From: Micromonospora sp. BL4
GTDB lineage: Bacteria > Actinomycetota > Actinomycetes > Mycobacteriales > Micromonosporaceae
DNA: 33,910 bases
Reading direction: 5' to 3'
NCBI RefSeq assembly: GCF_003667505.1
Contig: NZ_RCVJ01000140.1
Span: 1-33,910 of the forward strand
Shown one piece after another: positions 8,848 through 16,988 of the stretch (positions are counted from its first letter, which is position 1; every line of letters starts with the position of its first letter). A program made the position numbers and the translations under genes. Below the pieces are notes generated by a model that made no database searches, had not been told where the DNA came from, and saw nothing but the letters and a program-made list of their open reading frames with translations.

Positions 8848-9537
8848 TCAACGGGAGCTGCGGGTCCGCTCGACGCTGTCGGGGCCGAGGATCACCGTGC
8901 GGACCTGGTCCTCCACCTCGGCGGTGCAGACGAAGACCAGCTCGTCGCCGGCCTCGATCGGGTCGTCCGGGCTGGGCACCAGGACCCGCTTGCCGCGCAG
9001 GATCGCCACCAGCGCGGAGTCGCGGGGCAGCGGCACGGCGTGGATCGGCTGACCGACGTACGGCGCGGTCGGCGGCAGCGTGATCTCGACCAGGTTCGCC
9101 TCGCCCTGCCGGAAGGTCATCAGCCGGACCAGGTCGCCGACGGTGACCGCCTCCTCGACCAGCGCCGCCATCACCCGCGGCTTGCTGACGGCGACGTCCA
9201 CGCCCCACTGCTCGGTGAACAGCCACTCGTTCTCGGCCCGGTTGACCCGGGCGACCACGCGGGGCACCGCGAACTCGGTCTTGGCCAGCAGCGACACCAC
9301 CAGGTTGACCTTGTCGTCGCCGGTCGCCGCGACCACCACGTCGCAGCCGGCGACGTTGGCCTCCTCCAGGCTGGCCAGCTCACAGGCGTCGGCCAGCACC
9401 CACTCGGCGGACGGCACCCGCTCCGGGCGCAGCATCTTCGGCTGGCGCTCGATCAGCATCACCTGGTGGCCGTTCTCGATCAGCTCCTGGGCGATCGAGC
9501 GGCCCACGTTGCCGGCGCCCGCGATGGCGATCCGCAT
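8848..9537 (-). CDS. TrkA/RCK-type potassium channel regulatory protein (CeoC-like, second of pair)
   Basis: A 229-residue cytosolic protein with an N-terminal Rossmann (TrkA_N) domain. GAGNVG at 7-12 binds the dinucleotide, and Glu30 at the end of strand 2 is the expected ribose contact for NAD. A TrkA_C domain follows from about residue 140 (NLVEITLPPTAPYVGQPIHAV onward). Such subunits gate K+ transporters in response to NAD/NADH, ATP or cyclic di-AMP. Its ATG at 9537 lies three bases after the upstream partner's stop codon, with GGAAGGGG as ribosome site, so the two genes form a translationally tight operon equivalent to M. tuberculosis ceoB-ceoC. Confidence 0.93.
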   Translation of the reverse strand: MRIAIAGAGNVGRSIAQELIENGHQVMLIERQPKMLRPERVPSAEWVLADACELASLEEANVAGCDVVVAATGDDKVNLVVSLLAKTEFAVPRVVARVNRAENEWLFTEQWGVDVAVSKPRVMAALVEEAVTVGDLVRLMTFRQGEANLVEITLPPTAPYVGQPIHAVPLPRDSALVAILRGKRVLVPSPDDPIEAGDELVFVCTAEVEDQVRTVILGPDSVERTRSSR

Positions 9538-9540
9538 GGC

Positions 9541-10206
9541 TCAGTGCCCCCCTTCCGGCGGCGTCGCCGCCACCGACGTGACCGTCGCCACGATGTCGTC
9601 GCTGACCAGCATGAAGACCTGGTCGCCCTCCTGTACGACGGTCGAGGCGGTGGGCAGCGTGCCGATGCCGAAGCGGATCAGATAGGCCACCCGTGCCCCG
9701 GTCGCCTCCTCCAGGGCGCGTACCGGCCGGCCGACCCAGTCCTTGTGCACCGGGACCTCGACGATCGACACGGTGCTCGTCGGGTCGCGGAAGATCTCCA
9801 CGTTGCCCTCCGGCACCAGGTGCCGCAGCATCCGGTCCGCCGTCCAGCGCACGGTCGCCACGGTGGGGATGCCCAGCCGCTCGTAGACCTGGGCCCGGCG
9901 CTGGTCGTAGATCCGGGCCGCGACCCGGGACACGCCGAACGTCTCCCGGGCCAGTCGAGCCGAGATGATGTTGGAGTTGTCGCCGCTGGAGACGGCGGCG
10001 AAGGCGTCCGCCCGCTCGATGCCGGCCTGCCGCAGCACCTCGCCGTCGAAGCCCGCCCCGGTCACCGTGATTCCGGCGAAGTCGGGGCCGAGCCGGCGGA
10101 ACGCGTCGGCGTCCTGATCGATCACCGACACCGAGTGCCCCCGGGACTCCAGGCTGTGGGCCAGGGTCGACCCGACCCGGCCACACCCCATGATCACGAC
10201 GTGCAC
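9541..10206 (-). CDS. TrkA/RCK-type potassium uptake regulatory protein (CeoB-like, first of pair)
   Basis: A 221-residue cytosolic protein, first gene of the RCK operon. The GTG start at 10206-10204 is preceded by GGGAGGGA. The Rossmann motif GCGRVG occupies 7-12 and Asp30 ends strand 2, as expected for NAD binding. A TrkA_C domain follows from about residue 140 to 212. The pair diverges from the KimA-like transporter across a short gap, and no TrkH/TrkG channel subunit is present in the window. The simplest reading is that both subunits control that transporter or an unlinked Trk/Ktr channel. M. tuberculosis Rv2691/Rv2692 are the positional counterparts. Confidence 0.93.
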   Translation of the reverse strand: MHVVIMGCGRVGSTLAHSLESRGHSVSVIDQDADAFRRLGPDFAGITVTGAGFDGEVLRQAGIERADAFAAVSSGDNSNIISARLARETFGVSRVAARIYDQRRAQVYERLGIPTVATVRWTADRMLRHLVPEGNVEIFRDPTSTVSIVEVPVHKDWVGRPVRALEEATGARVAYLIRFGIGTLPTASTVVQEGDQVFMLVSDDIVATVTSVAATPPEGGH

Positions 10207-10356
10207 GCTGTCCCTCCCAAGGTGCGTACCGCTCCCGCTGCCGGTGGCCTTTCGAGTGCGAGCCTGCCACGTCCAGGTCGGGAGCGGGGACCGACCGTAC
10301 CCCGTCGTCCCAGCCAGCTGTGATCGCCCACCCCCGCGCTCGGGGCGTGGTGGTCG

Positions 10357-10362
10357 TACTCT
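10357..10362 (+). promoter_or_regulatory. TACTCT -10 element suggesting a leaderless transporter mRNA
   Basis: TACTCT fits the actinobacterial TAnnnT -10 pattern and ends eight bases before the GTG at 10371, the spacing seen for leaderless transcripts. No ribosome site precedes either the GTG at 10371 or the alternative GTG at 10320. A -35 hexamer is not evident. The 164-bp gap 10207-10370 also must carry the promoter of the divergent RCK operon; I see no clear riboswitch there. Confidence 0.4.
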
Positions 10363-10370
10363 TGGCGATC

Positions 10371-12461
10371 GTGGCCAGTTCCACCTCGCTGCTGAAGCGG
10401 CTGCTCCTCGGTCGACCGTTCCGGTCCGACCGCCTGCAGCACACCCTTTTGCCGAAGCGCATCGCGCTGCCCGTGTTCGCCTCCGACGCGCTGTCCAGCG
10501 TCGCGTACGCGCCCGACGAGATCCTGCTGACCCTCTCCATCGCCGGAGCGTCCGCGTACGTCTTCTCGCCGTGGATCGCGCTGGCCGTGGTCGTGGTCAT
10601 GCTGACCGTGGTCGCCAGCTACCGGCAGAATGTGCACGCCTACCCCTCCGGGGGCGGGGACTACGAGGTGGCCACGGTCAACCTCGGCCCGAAGTTCGGC
10701 GTCGGCGTGGCCAGCGCCCTGCTCGTCGACTACGTGCTCACGGTGGCGGTGTCGGTCTCCTCCGGGGTGGCGAACCTCGGTTCGGTGGTGCCCTTCGTGG
10801 CCACCCACAAGGTCATGATCGCGGTGGCGGCGGTGGTGCTGCTGAGCGCGGTCAACCTGCGCGGCCTGCGTGAGTCGGGCACCGCGTTCGCCATCCCCAC
10901 CTACGGCTTCGTGATCGTGATGGGCGGGATGCTGCTCACCGGGCTGGTCCGGGTCTTCGTGCTGGGCGACGAGCTGCGCGCGCCGAGCGCCGATCTGGTG
11001 ATCCAGGCCGAGCACAGCGTGACCGGTTTCGCGCTGATCTTCCTGCTGCTGCGGACGTTCAGCTCGGGCGCCGCCGCGCTCACCGGAGTCGAGGCGATCT
11101 CCAACGGGGTGCCGGCGTTCAAGGCGCCGAAGAGCCGCAACGCCGCCACGACGCTGCTGCTGCTCGGCACCATCTCGGTGAGCATGCTGGTCGGGATCAT
11201 CTGGCTGGCCCGGCTGACCCATCTCCAGTTCGTCGAGGACCCGGCCCTCCAGATCGTCTCCGGTCCCGAGGGGTACGTGCAGAAGACCGTCACCACCCAG
11301 CTCGGCGAGACGGTCTTCGGCTCCGGGTCGGTCCTGCTCTACGTGGTGGCCGGCGTGACCGCGCTGATCCTGTTCCTGGCCGCGAACACCGCGTTCAACG
11401 GTTTCCCGGTGCTCGGCTCGATCCTCGCGCAGGACCGTTACCTGCCCCGGCAGTTCCACACCCGGGGCGATCGGCTGGCCTTCTCCAACGGCATCGTCTT
11501 CCTGGCCCTCTTCGCGATCGTGCTGATCGTCGGCTTCCAGGCCGAGGTGACCCGACTCATCCAGCTCTACATCGTCGGGGTCTTCGTCTCGTTCACCGTC
11601 TCGCAGGCCGGCATGATCCGGCACTGGAACCGGCACCTGCGGACCGAGCGGGATCCCGAGGCGCGTCGCCGGATGCAACGGTCCCGGGCCATCAACACGT
11701 TCGGCGCCGGCCTCACCGGTACGGTGCTGGTGATCGTGCTGATCACCAAGTTCCTGCTCGGCGCCTGGATCGCGATCGCCGCGATGGCGGTGATCTACCT
11801 GGTGATGCTCGGCATTCGCGCGCACTACGACCGGGTCGCCCGGGAGTTGACCCCGCCGGACGAGGGCCGCGCCGTGCTGCCCGCCCGTAACCACGCGATC
11901 GTGCTGGTCAGCAAGCTGCACCAGCCGACCCTGCGGGCCATCGCGTACGCCCGGGCCACCCGGCCGGACACGCTGACAGCGGTGACCGTGAACGTGGACG
12001 ACAAGGACACCCGGGACCTGCAGGCCGAGTGGGAACGGCGGGAGATGGCCATCCCGCTCACCGTGATCGACTCGCCGTACCGGGAGATCACCCGGCCGAT
12101 CCTGGACTTCGTCGCCTCCACCCGCCGCAAGTCGCCCCGGGACGTGGTCACCGTCTTCATCCCCGAGTACGTGGTCGGCCGCTGGTGGGAGAACCTGCTG
12201 CACAACCAGAGCGCGCTGCGCCTCAAGGGCCGGCTGCTCTTCGAACCGGGGGTGATGGTGGTCAGCGTGCCGTGGCAGCTCGCCTCGACGGCGAGCAAGA
12301 ACCTGGACCGGCTGGACGCCACGCTGTCCCGGACCCCGGCGCGTGGGCCGCGGGTGGCACCACGCGGCACCCTGCCGCCGGTCGTGCCGCCGGTGGTCTC
12401 CGCGCCGTCCGGCGAGGGCAACCCGGACGCCGGCGGCCCGGTCGGGACCGGCCGTGACTGA
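10371..12461 (+). CDS. KimA-like APC-superfamily transporter, probable potassium importer
   Basis: A 696-residue protein (start GTG 10371). Residues 1-485 form a membrane domain of about 12 helices; 485-696 are a cytosolic domain. From memory, B. subtilis KimA (YdaO) shares DALSSVAY, YRQ...AYPxGGGxY, LLVDYxLTVAVS, ALTGVEAISN, RGDRLxFSNGI and the tail motif HNQSALRLKGRLLF. KimA's K+-site residues Asp36, Tyr43, Asp117 and Tyr118 correspond to Asp39, Tyr46, Asp120 and Tyr121 here. Generic tools usually call such genes amino-acid permease. A longer GTG start at 10320 would add 17 hydrophobic residues absent from relatives as I recall them. The last 8 bases overlap the next gene. Its position opposite two RCK genes supports a role in K+ uptake. 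Confidence 0.85.
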   Translation: MASSTSLLKRLLLGRPFRSDRLQHTLLPKRIALPVFASDALSSVAYAPDEILLTLSIAGASAYVFSPWIALAVVVVMLTVVASYRQNVHAYPSGGGDYEVATVNLGPKFGVGVASALLVDYVLTVAVSVSSGVANLGSVVPFVATHKVMIAVAAVVLLSAVNLRGLRESGTAFAIPTYGFVIVMGGMLLTGLVRVFVLGDELRAPSADLVIQAEHSVTGFALIFLLLRTFSSGAAALTGVEAISNGVPAFKAPKSRNAATTLLLLGTISVSMLVGIIWLARLTHLQFVEDPALQIVSGPEGYVQKTVTTQLGETVFGSGSVLLYVVAGVTALILFLAANTAFNGFPVLGSILAQDRYLPRQFHTRGDRLAFSNGIVFLALFAIVLIVGFQAEVTRLIQLYIVGVFVSFTVSQAGMIRHWNRHLRTERDPEARRRMQRSRAINTFGAGLTGTVLVIVLITKFLLGAWIAIAAMAVIYLVMLGIRAHYDRVARELTPPDEGRAVLPARNHAIVLVSKLHQPTLRAIAYARATRPDTLTAVTVNVDDKDTRDLQAEWERREMAIPLTVIDSPYREITRPILDFVASTRRKSPRDVVTVFIPEYVVGRWWENLLHNQSALRLKGRLLFEPGVMVVSVPWQLASTASKNLDRLDATLSRTPARGPRVAPRGTLPPVVPPVVSAPSGEGNPDAGGPVGTGRD

Positions 12462-13722
12462 GCCGGGCGTACGGCCCGCGGCGTCACCTCCGCAGCCGGA
12501 GCGTGGGCTGGCCGAGGCGGAGCTGGTCGAGCTGACCGTCGACGCGGTCGCCCCCGGCGGGCACTGCGTGGCGCGGGTGGACGGCCAGGTGGTCTTCGTC
12601 CGGCACGCGCTGCCCGGCGAGCGGGTGATCGCCGAGGTCACCGAGGTGCACCGGGGGTTCGTCCGGGCCGACGCGGTGACCGTGCTGGAACCCTCGCCGG
12701 ACCGGGTCGAGCCGCCCTGCCCGTACGCGAAGCCGGGCGCCTGTGGCGGCTGCGACCTGCAACACGTCGCCCCGGACGCGCAGCTGGCGTGGAAGGCCGC
12801 CGTGGTGCGTGAGCAGCTGGTCCGCCTCGGCGGGCTGACCGACGCCGAGTTGGACCGGCTCGGTGTCCGGGTGGAGGCGCTGCCCGGCGGGCTGCTGGGC
12901 TGGCGCTCCCGGGTCCGTTACGCGGTGGACGCCGCGGACCGGGCCGGCCTGCTCAAGCACCGCTCGCACGAGGTGGTGCCGATCGACCGCTGCCGGATCG
13001 CCCACCCGGCCATCCAGCAGCTGCCGGTGCTCACCCCGACCGGTGCGCGCTGGCCGGCGGCGGAGGCGGTGGAGACCGTCGCCAGCACCGGCGGGGACGT
13101 GACCGTCGCGGAGATCCGCGACGGTGTGGCGACCCCGGTGAGCGGGCCGTCCGTGGTCCGCGAGGTGGCCGCCGGACGAGACTGGACGCTGCCCGCGTCC
13201 GCGTTCTGGCAGGTGCACCCGGCGGCGGCCGACACCCTGTCCACGGCCGTGCTGGAGCTGCTCGACCCGCGGCCGGGCGAGCGGGCCTGGGACCTCTACG
13301 GCGGCGCCGGGCTGTTCGCCGCCGGGCTGGCCACCGGGGTCGGCGCGAGCGGCCGGGTGACCCTGGTGGAGGCCGCGCCGCAGGGCGTCGCCGCCGCCCG
13401 GGAGAACCTGGCCGACCTGCCCCACGTCGAGGTGGTGTCCGCCCGCGTGGAGACGGCGCTGGCCCGTCGACGGATCACCGGCCCGGTCGACGTGGTGGTC
13501 CTCGATCCGCCGCGCTCCGGGGCGGGCGCCCCGGTGGTGCGCGCGCTGGCCGCGGCCGGCCCGCGCGCGGTGGCGTACGTGGCCTGCGACCCGGCCGCCT
13601 TCGCTCGGGACGTGCGCACCTTCGCCGAGCTGGGCTGGCGGCTGGAGGCGCTGCGCGGTTTCGACCTGTTCCCGATGACCCAGCACGTCGAGCTGGTCGG
13701 GCTGCTGCTCCCGCCGGTATGA
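12454..13722 (+). CDS. TrmA/RlmD-type class I SAM RNA uracil-5 methyltransferase
   Basis: A 422-residue cytosolic enzyme that probably methylates C5 of a uridine in tRNA or 23S rRNA. An N-terminal TRAM domain (~residues 20-80) binds RNA. Cys89, Cys97, Cys100 and Cys180 have the spacing of the 4Fe-4S ligands in RlmD. The SAM loop is DLYGGAGLFA near 280-289, followed by DPPRSG at 351-356. The catalytic nucleophile is Cys378 in ACDP, and Glu413 in HVELV is the general base. The GTG start at 12454 overlaps the end of the transporter gene by 8 bases, and the stop codon overlaps anmK by 4, implying translational coupling. It is the counterpart of Rv2689c. The target nucleotide cannot be told from sequence. 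Confidence 0.92.
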   Translation: MTEPGVRPAASPPQPERGLAEAELVELTVDAVAPGGHCVARVDGQVVFVRHALPGERVIAEVTEVHRGFVRADAVTVLEPSPDRVEPPCPYAKPGACGGCDLQHVAPDAQLAWKAAVVREQLVRLGGLTDAELDRLGVRVEALPGGLLGWRSRVRYAVDAADRAGLLKHRSHEVVPIDRCRIAHPAIQQLPVLTPTGARWPAAEAVETVASTGGDVTVAEIRDGVATPVSGPSVVREVAAGRDWTLPASAFWQVHPAAADTLSTAVLELLDPRPGERAWDLYGGAGLFAAGLATGVGASGRVTLVEAAPQGVAAARENLADLPHVEVVSARVETALARRRITGPVDVVVLDPPRSGAGAPVVRALAAAGPRAVAYVACDPAAFARDVRTFAELGWRLEALRGFDLFPMTQHVELVGLLLPPV

Positions 13723-14891
13723 GCGACCCGATGAAGATCGTCGGCTTGATGTCGGGGACGTCGTACGACGGGGTGGACGTCGTGGCCGCGGAGTTCGCCA
13801 CCGAGGGGGACACCCTGTGGCTGCGCCCGCTGGGGCACCGAGGCCTGGACTACGACGAGGAGCTGCGCGCCGAGATCGCCGCGCTGCTGCCGCCGGCGGC
13901 CACCACCATCGAGGCGGTCTGCCGGCTCGACAACCGCCTCGGCGAGGTCTTCGCCGACGCGGCGGCCGTCGGCCTGGAACTGGCCGGCGGGCGGGTCGAC
14001 GCGGTGGTCTCGCCCGGTCAGACGGTCTTCCACTGGGTCGCCGACGGGATGGCCCTCGGCACCCTGCAACTGGGCGCGGTGGCCCGGGTGGCGGCCCGGG
14101 TCGGCGTACCGGTGCTCAGTGACCTGCGCTCGGCGGACATCGCTGTCGGCGGGCAGGGCGCGCCGCTGGTGCCGGCCTTCGACGCGCTGCTGCTCGACGG
14201 CGCCGCCGGGCTGCGCGCCGCGCTGAACCTCGGCGGCATCGCCAACCTCACCGTGGTCGCGCCGGGCGCGCCGGTCCTCGGGTACGACGTGGGCCCGGCC
14301 AACGCCCTGCTGGACGCGGCGGCCCGCCGCTTCCTCGATCAGCCGTGCGACCTCGACGGCGCGCGGGCGGCGGCCGGCCGGGTGCACCCGGGGCTGCTCG
14401 CCGCGCTGCTGGCCGAGCCGTACTACGCGGCGGCCCCACCCAAGTCCACCGGCAAGGAGCTGTTCCACGCCGGCTACCTGGACCGCCACCTCGCCGCGCT
14501 CGGCGAGCCGGTGCCGGTGGACGACCTGCTGGCCACACTCACCGAGCTGACCGCGCGGGTGGTCGCCGCCGAGTGCGACCGGCACGGTGTGGTCGAGGTC
14601 ATCGCCGCCGGCGGCGGTGTGCGCAACCCCACCCTGCTGGGGCGGCTCGCCGCGCTGGGCGCCGACCGGTGGCGGCTGCGCGGCACCGACGAGTTGGGCG
14701 TGCCCGCGCAGGCCAAGGAGGCGTACGCGTTCGCGCTGCTCGGCTGGCTGTCCTGGCACGGTCTGCCCGGATCGATCCCGTCGGTGACCGGCGCCGCCCG
14801 TGGCGCGGTGCTCGGCTCGTGGACCCCGGCCGGTCCGGCGTACTCCGGCACCCCGGCCGGCCCGCCGCGCCGGCTGCGGATCCGTCTCTGA
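13719..14891 (+). CDS. anmK: Anhydro-N-acetylmuramic acid kinase
   Basis: A 390-residue cytosolic enzyme that opens the 1,6-anhydro ring of anhydroMurNAc and phosphorylates it to MurNAc-6-phosphate, recycling peptidoglycan fragments. ASKHA-fold signatures are seen: GTSYDG at 13-18 (usually GTSLDG or GTSMDG), LNLGGIANLT, GYDVGPANALLD with the likely catalytic Asp190, STGKELF at 243-249, and GGGVRNPTL near 298-306. Length is normal. ATGA overlap with the methyltransferase gene sets the start; an internal ATG (codon 5) is an alternative. M. tuberculosis lacks this gene at the equivalent site, so it is a lineage-specific insertion before dxs. Confidence 0.95.
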   Translation: MSDPMKIVGLMSGTSYDGVDVVAAEFATEGDTLWLRPLGHRGLDYDEELRAEIAALLPPAATTIEAVCRLDNRLGEVFADAAAVGLELAGGRVDAVVSPGQTVFHWVADGMALGTLQLGAVARVAARVGVPVLSDLRSADIAVGGQGAPLVPAFDALLLDGAAGLRAALNLGGIANLTVVAPGAPVLGYDVGPANALLDAAARRFLDQPCDLDGARAAAGRVHPGLLAALLAEPYYAAAPPKSTGKELFHAGYLDRHLAALGEPVPVDDLLATLTELTARVVAAECDRHGVVEVIAAGGGVRNPTLLGRLAALGADRWRLRGTDELGVPAQAKEAYAFALLGWLSWHGLPGSIPSVTGAARGAVLGSWTPAGPAYSGTPAGPPRRLRIRL

Positions 14892-14944
14892 GCAGGCGCT
14901 CAGCCATCGGGCACGGCCCGGGCGGCTCGGGTCGGGCTGCGGAG

Positions 14945-14964
14945 TATCGGAGGGCCGATAGACT
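14945..14964 (+). promoter_or_regulatory. dxs promoter with overlapping dyad, likely leaderless
   Basis: TAGACT (14959-14964) fits the TAnnnT -10 pattern and ends eight bases before the dxs ATG, so transcription could begin at or next to the start codon; no good ribosome site is seen. A dyad TATCGG-AGGG-CCGATA (14945-14960), extended by GAGT/ACTC with one unpaired base, overlaps its 5' edge and could be an operator. No -35 hexamer is apparent. Confidence 0.45.
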
Positions 14965-14972
14965 CTGCGGTC

Positions 14973-16922
14973 ATGAGCGTTGAAGAGGACACGGCCAACC
15001 ACGGTCGGCTGCTGGGGACGGTGCGCGGTCCGCAGGACGTCAAGCGGATGTCCGGCGAGGAACTGGACGTTCTCGCCGCCGAGATCCGGGACTTCCTGAT
15101 CGCCAAGGTCTCCCGCACCGGCGGGCACGTCGGACCCAACCTCGGTGTGGTCGAGCTGACGCTGGCCATGCACCGCGTCTTCGACTCCCCCCGCGACCGG
15201 CTCCTGTTCGACACCGGTCACCAGGCGTACGTCCACAAGATCCTCACCGGGCGCCAGGCCGGCTTCGACAAGCTCCGCCAGCGTGGTGGCCTCTCCGGCT
15301 ACCCCAGCCAGGCCGAGAGCGAGCACGACCTGATCGAGAACTCGCACGCCTCCACCGCGCTCTCCTACGCCGACGGCCTGGCCAAGGCGTACGCCCTGCG
15401 GGGTGAGGCGCGCAGCGTCGTGGCCGTGGTCGGCGACGGCGCGCTCACCGGCGGCATGTGCTGGGAGGCGTTGAACAACATCGCCACCGCCGGCAACTCG
15501 CTGGTCATCGTGGTCAACGACAACGGCCGGTCCTACTCGCCCACCATCGGCGGCCTCGCCGACCACCTCTCCTCGCTGCGGCTCAACCCGGGCTACGAGA
15601 AGGTCCTCGACACGGTCAAGGACGCCCTCGGCTCCACCCCGCTGGTCGGCAAGCCGATGTACGAGGTGCTGCACGCGGTCAAGAAGGGCATCAAGGACGC
15701 GGTCGCCCCGCAGGCCATGTTCGAGGACCTCGGCATCAAGTACGTCGGCCCGGTGGACGGGCACGACGTGGCGGCGGTCGAGTCGGCGCTGCGCGCGGCG
15801 AAGAACTTCGGCGGCCCGGTGATCGTGCACGCGGTCACCCGCAAGGGGTACGGCTACCGCCCCGCCGAGGAGGACGAGGCGGACTGCCTGCACGGCCCCG
15901 GCAGCGCCTTCGACGTGGAGACCGGCGCACTGCTGGCCGCTCCCTCGGTGAAGTGGACCCACGTCTTCGCCGACGAGCTGCTGGCCATCGCCGACGAGCG
16001 GCCGGACGTGGTGGGCATCACCGCCGCGATGGCCGAGCCGACCGGCATCGCGAAGCTGGCCCGCAAATACCCCGAGCGGGTGTACGACGTGGGCATCGCC
16101 GAGCAGCACGCGGCCACCTCGGCGGCCGGGCTGGCGCTGGGCGGCCTGCACCCGGTGGTCGCGGTCTACGCGACCTTCCTCAACCGAGCCTTCGACCAGG
16201 TCCTGCTGGACGTGGCGATGCACAAGCTGCCGGTGACCTTCGTGCTGGACCGGGCGGGCATCACCGGCCCGGACGGCCCCAGCCACTACGGCATCTGGGA
16301 CATGTCGGTCTTCGGGGTGGTGCCCGGGCTGCGGATCGCCGCCCCCCGGGACGCCGCCACGCTGCGCGAGGAGCTGCGCGAGGCGATGGCCGTCAACGAC
16401 GGCCCGACCGTCGTGCGCTTCCCGACGGGAGCGGTCGCCGCGGACCTGCCGGCGCTGCGCCGGGTCGGCCCGGTCGACGTGCTGGCCGAGTCGGCCCGCA
16501 CCGACGTGCTGCTGGTCGCCGTCGGCTCCTTCGGGCAGCTGGGCATGGAGGTGGCCGCCCGGGTCGCCGAGCAGGGCTACGGCGTCACCGTGGTGGACCC
16601 CCGGTGGGTCCGCCCGGTCCCGGCCGAGCTGGTCGAGCTGGCCGCCAGCCACCGACTCGTGGTCAGCGTCGAGGACGGCGTGCGGGTCGGTGGCGTGGGC
16701 GACGCGCTCGGCCAGGCCATGCGCGACGCCGACGTCCGCGTGCCGCTCAAGGACCTGGGCGTACCGGCCGACTGGCACCCGCACGGCACCCGCGCGCAGA
16801 TCCTCGCCGACCTGGGCCTGACCGCGCAGGACGTGGCCCGGAACGTCACCGGCTGGATCTCCGGCCTGGACGCCACCCCGGACCGTCTGACCCCCACCAC
16901 CAACGCCTCAGTCCAGAACTGA
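14973..16922 (+). CDS. dxs: 1-deoxy-D-xylulose-5-phosphate synthase
   Basis: Condenses pyruvate and glyceraldehyde-3-phosphate with thiamine diphosphate to DXP, the entry and flux-setting step of the MEP isoprenoid pathway; DXP also feeds thiamine and pyridoxal synthesis. The 649-residue length is typical. Visible residues: His83 and His88 in [12 protein letters not shown] at 154-156 with Mg-ligand Asp155 and Asn184 in NDN, GPVDGHD, the catalytic Glu377 in GIAEQHA, and [15 protein letters not shown] from 426. Transketolase-like domains follow in the usual order. It is separated from anmK by 81 bases carrying its own promoter, and it ends the left arm. Counterpart: Rv2682c (dxs1). Confidence 0.98.
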   Translation: MSVEEDTANHGRLLGTVRGPQDVKRMSGEELDVLAAEIRDFLIAKVSRTGGHVGPNLGVVELTLAMHRVFDSPRDRLLFDTGHQAYVHKILTGRQAGFDKLRQRGGLSGYPSQAESEHDLIENSHASTALSYADGLAKAYALRGEARSVVAVVGDGALTGGMCWEALNNIATAGNSLVIVVNDNGRSYSPTIGGLADHLSSLRLNPGYEKVLDTVKDALGSTPLVGKPMYEVLHAVKKGIKDAVAPQAMFEDLGIKYVGPVDGHDVAAVESALRAAKNFGGPVIVHAVTRKGYGYRPAEEDEADCLHGPGSAFDVETGALLAAPSVKWTHVFADELLAIADERPDVVGITAAMAEPTGIAKLARKYPERVYDVGIAEQHAATSAAGLALGGLHPVVAVYATFLNRAFDQVLLDVAMHKLPVTFVLDRAGITGPDGPSHYGIWDMSVFGVVPGLRIAAPRDAATLREELREAMAVNDGPTVVRFPTGAVAADLPALRRVGPVDVLAESARTDVLLVAVGSFGQLGMEVAARVAEQGYGVTVVDPRWVRPVPAELVELAASHRLVVSVEDGVRVGGVGDALGQAMRDADVRVPLKDLGVPADWHPHGTRAQILADLGLTAQDVARNVTGWISGLDATPDRLTPTTNASVQN

Positions 16923-16933
16923 CCCACCCACGC

Positions 16934-16977
16934 CACAACGAGGGCGGGCGGCCCCGGGGCCGCCCGCCCTCGTTGTG
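16934..16977. terminator. dxs terminator hairpin and symmetry axis of the window
   Basis: From 11 bases after the dxs stop codon the sequence reads as a 22-bp perfect stem (CACAACGAGGGCGGGCGGCC onward) with its centre at CCCC/GGGG. This must be the genuine dxs terminator, but here the match continues outward through the stop codon into a second, inverted dxs. The true right limit of the natural hairpin therefore cannot be read from this window. A stem this GC-rich is a known site of polymerase snap-back and of ambiguity in assembly graphs. Confidence 0.85.
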
Positions 16978-16988
16978 GCGTGGGTGGG

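Noticed and set aside
9541..10206. RCK proteins as glutathione-regulated efflux (KefC) subunits
   Set aside because: Neither gene has the membrane antiporter domain; both are soluble TrkA_N plus TrkA_C proteins.
10207..10370. Cyclic di-AMP (ydaO-type) riboswitch ahead of the KimA-like gene
   Set aside because: The leader appears very short or absent, and I see no conserved ydaO motif blocks in these 164 bases.
10194..12641. 815-codon antisense open frame opposite the KimA-like gene (mirror at 21270-23717)
   Set aside because: Same reverse-frame character, rich in HHDHxH-like runs, and no recognisable motif.
13296..16784. 1162-codon antisense open frame opposite the methyltransferase, anmK and dxs (mirror at 17127-20615)
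   Set aside because: Composition is dominated by His, Gln, Arg, Asp, Gly and Val, typical of the reverse frame of high-GC genes. No domain or start signal is seen, and it runs across several well-supported genes.
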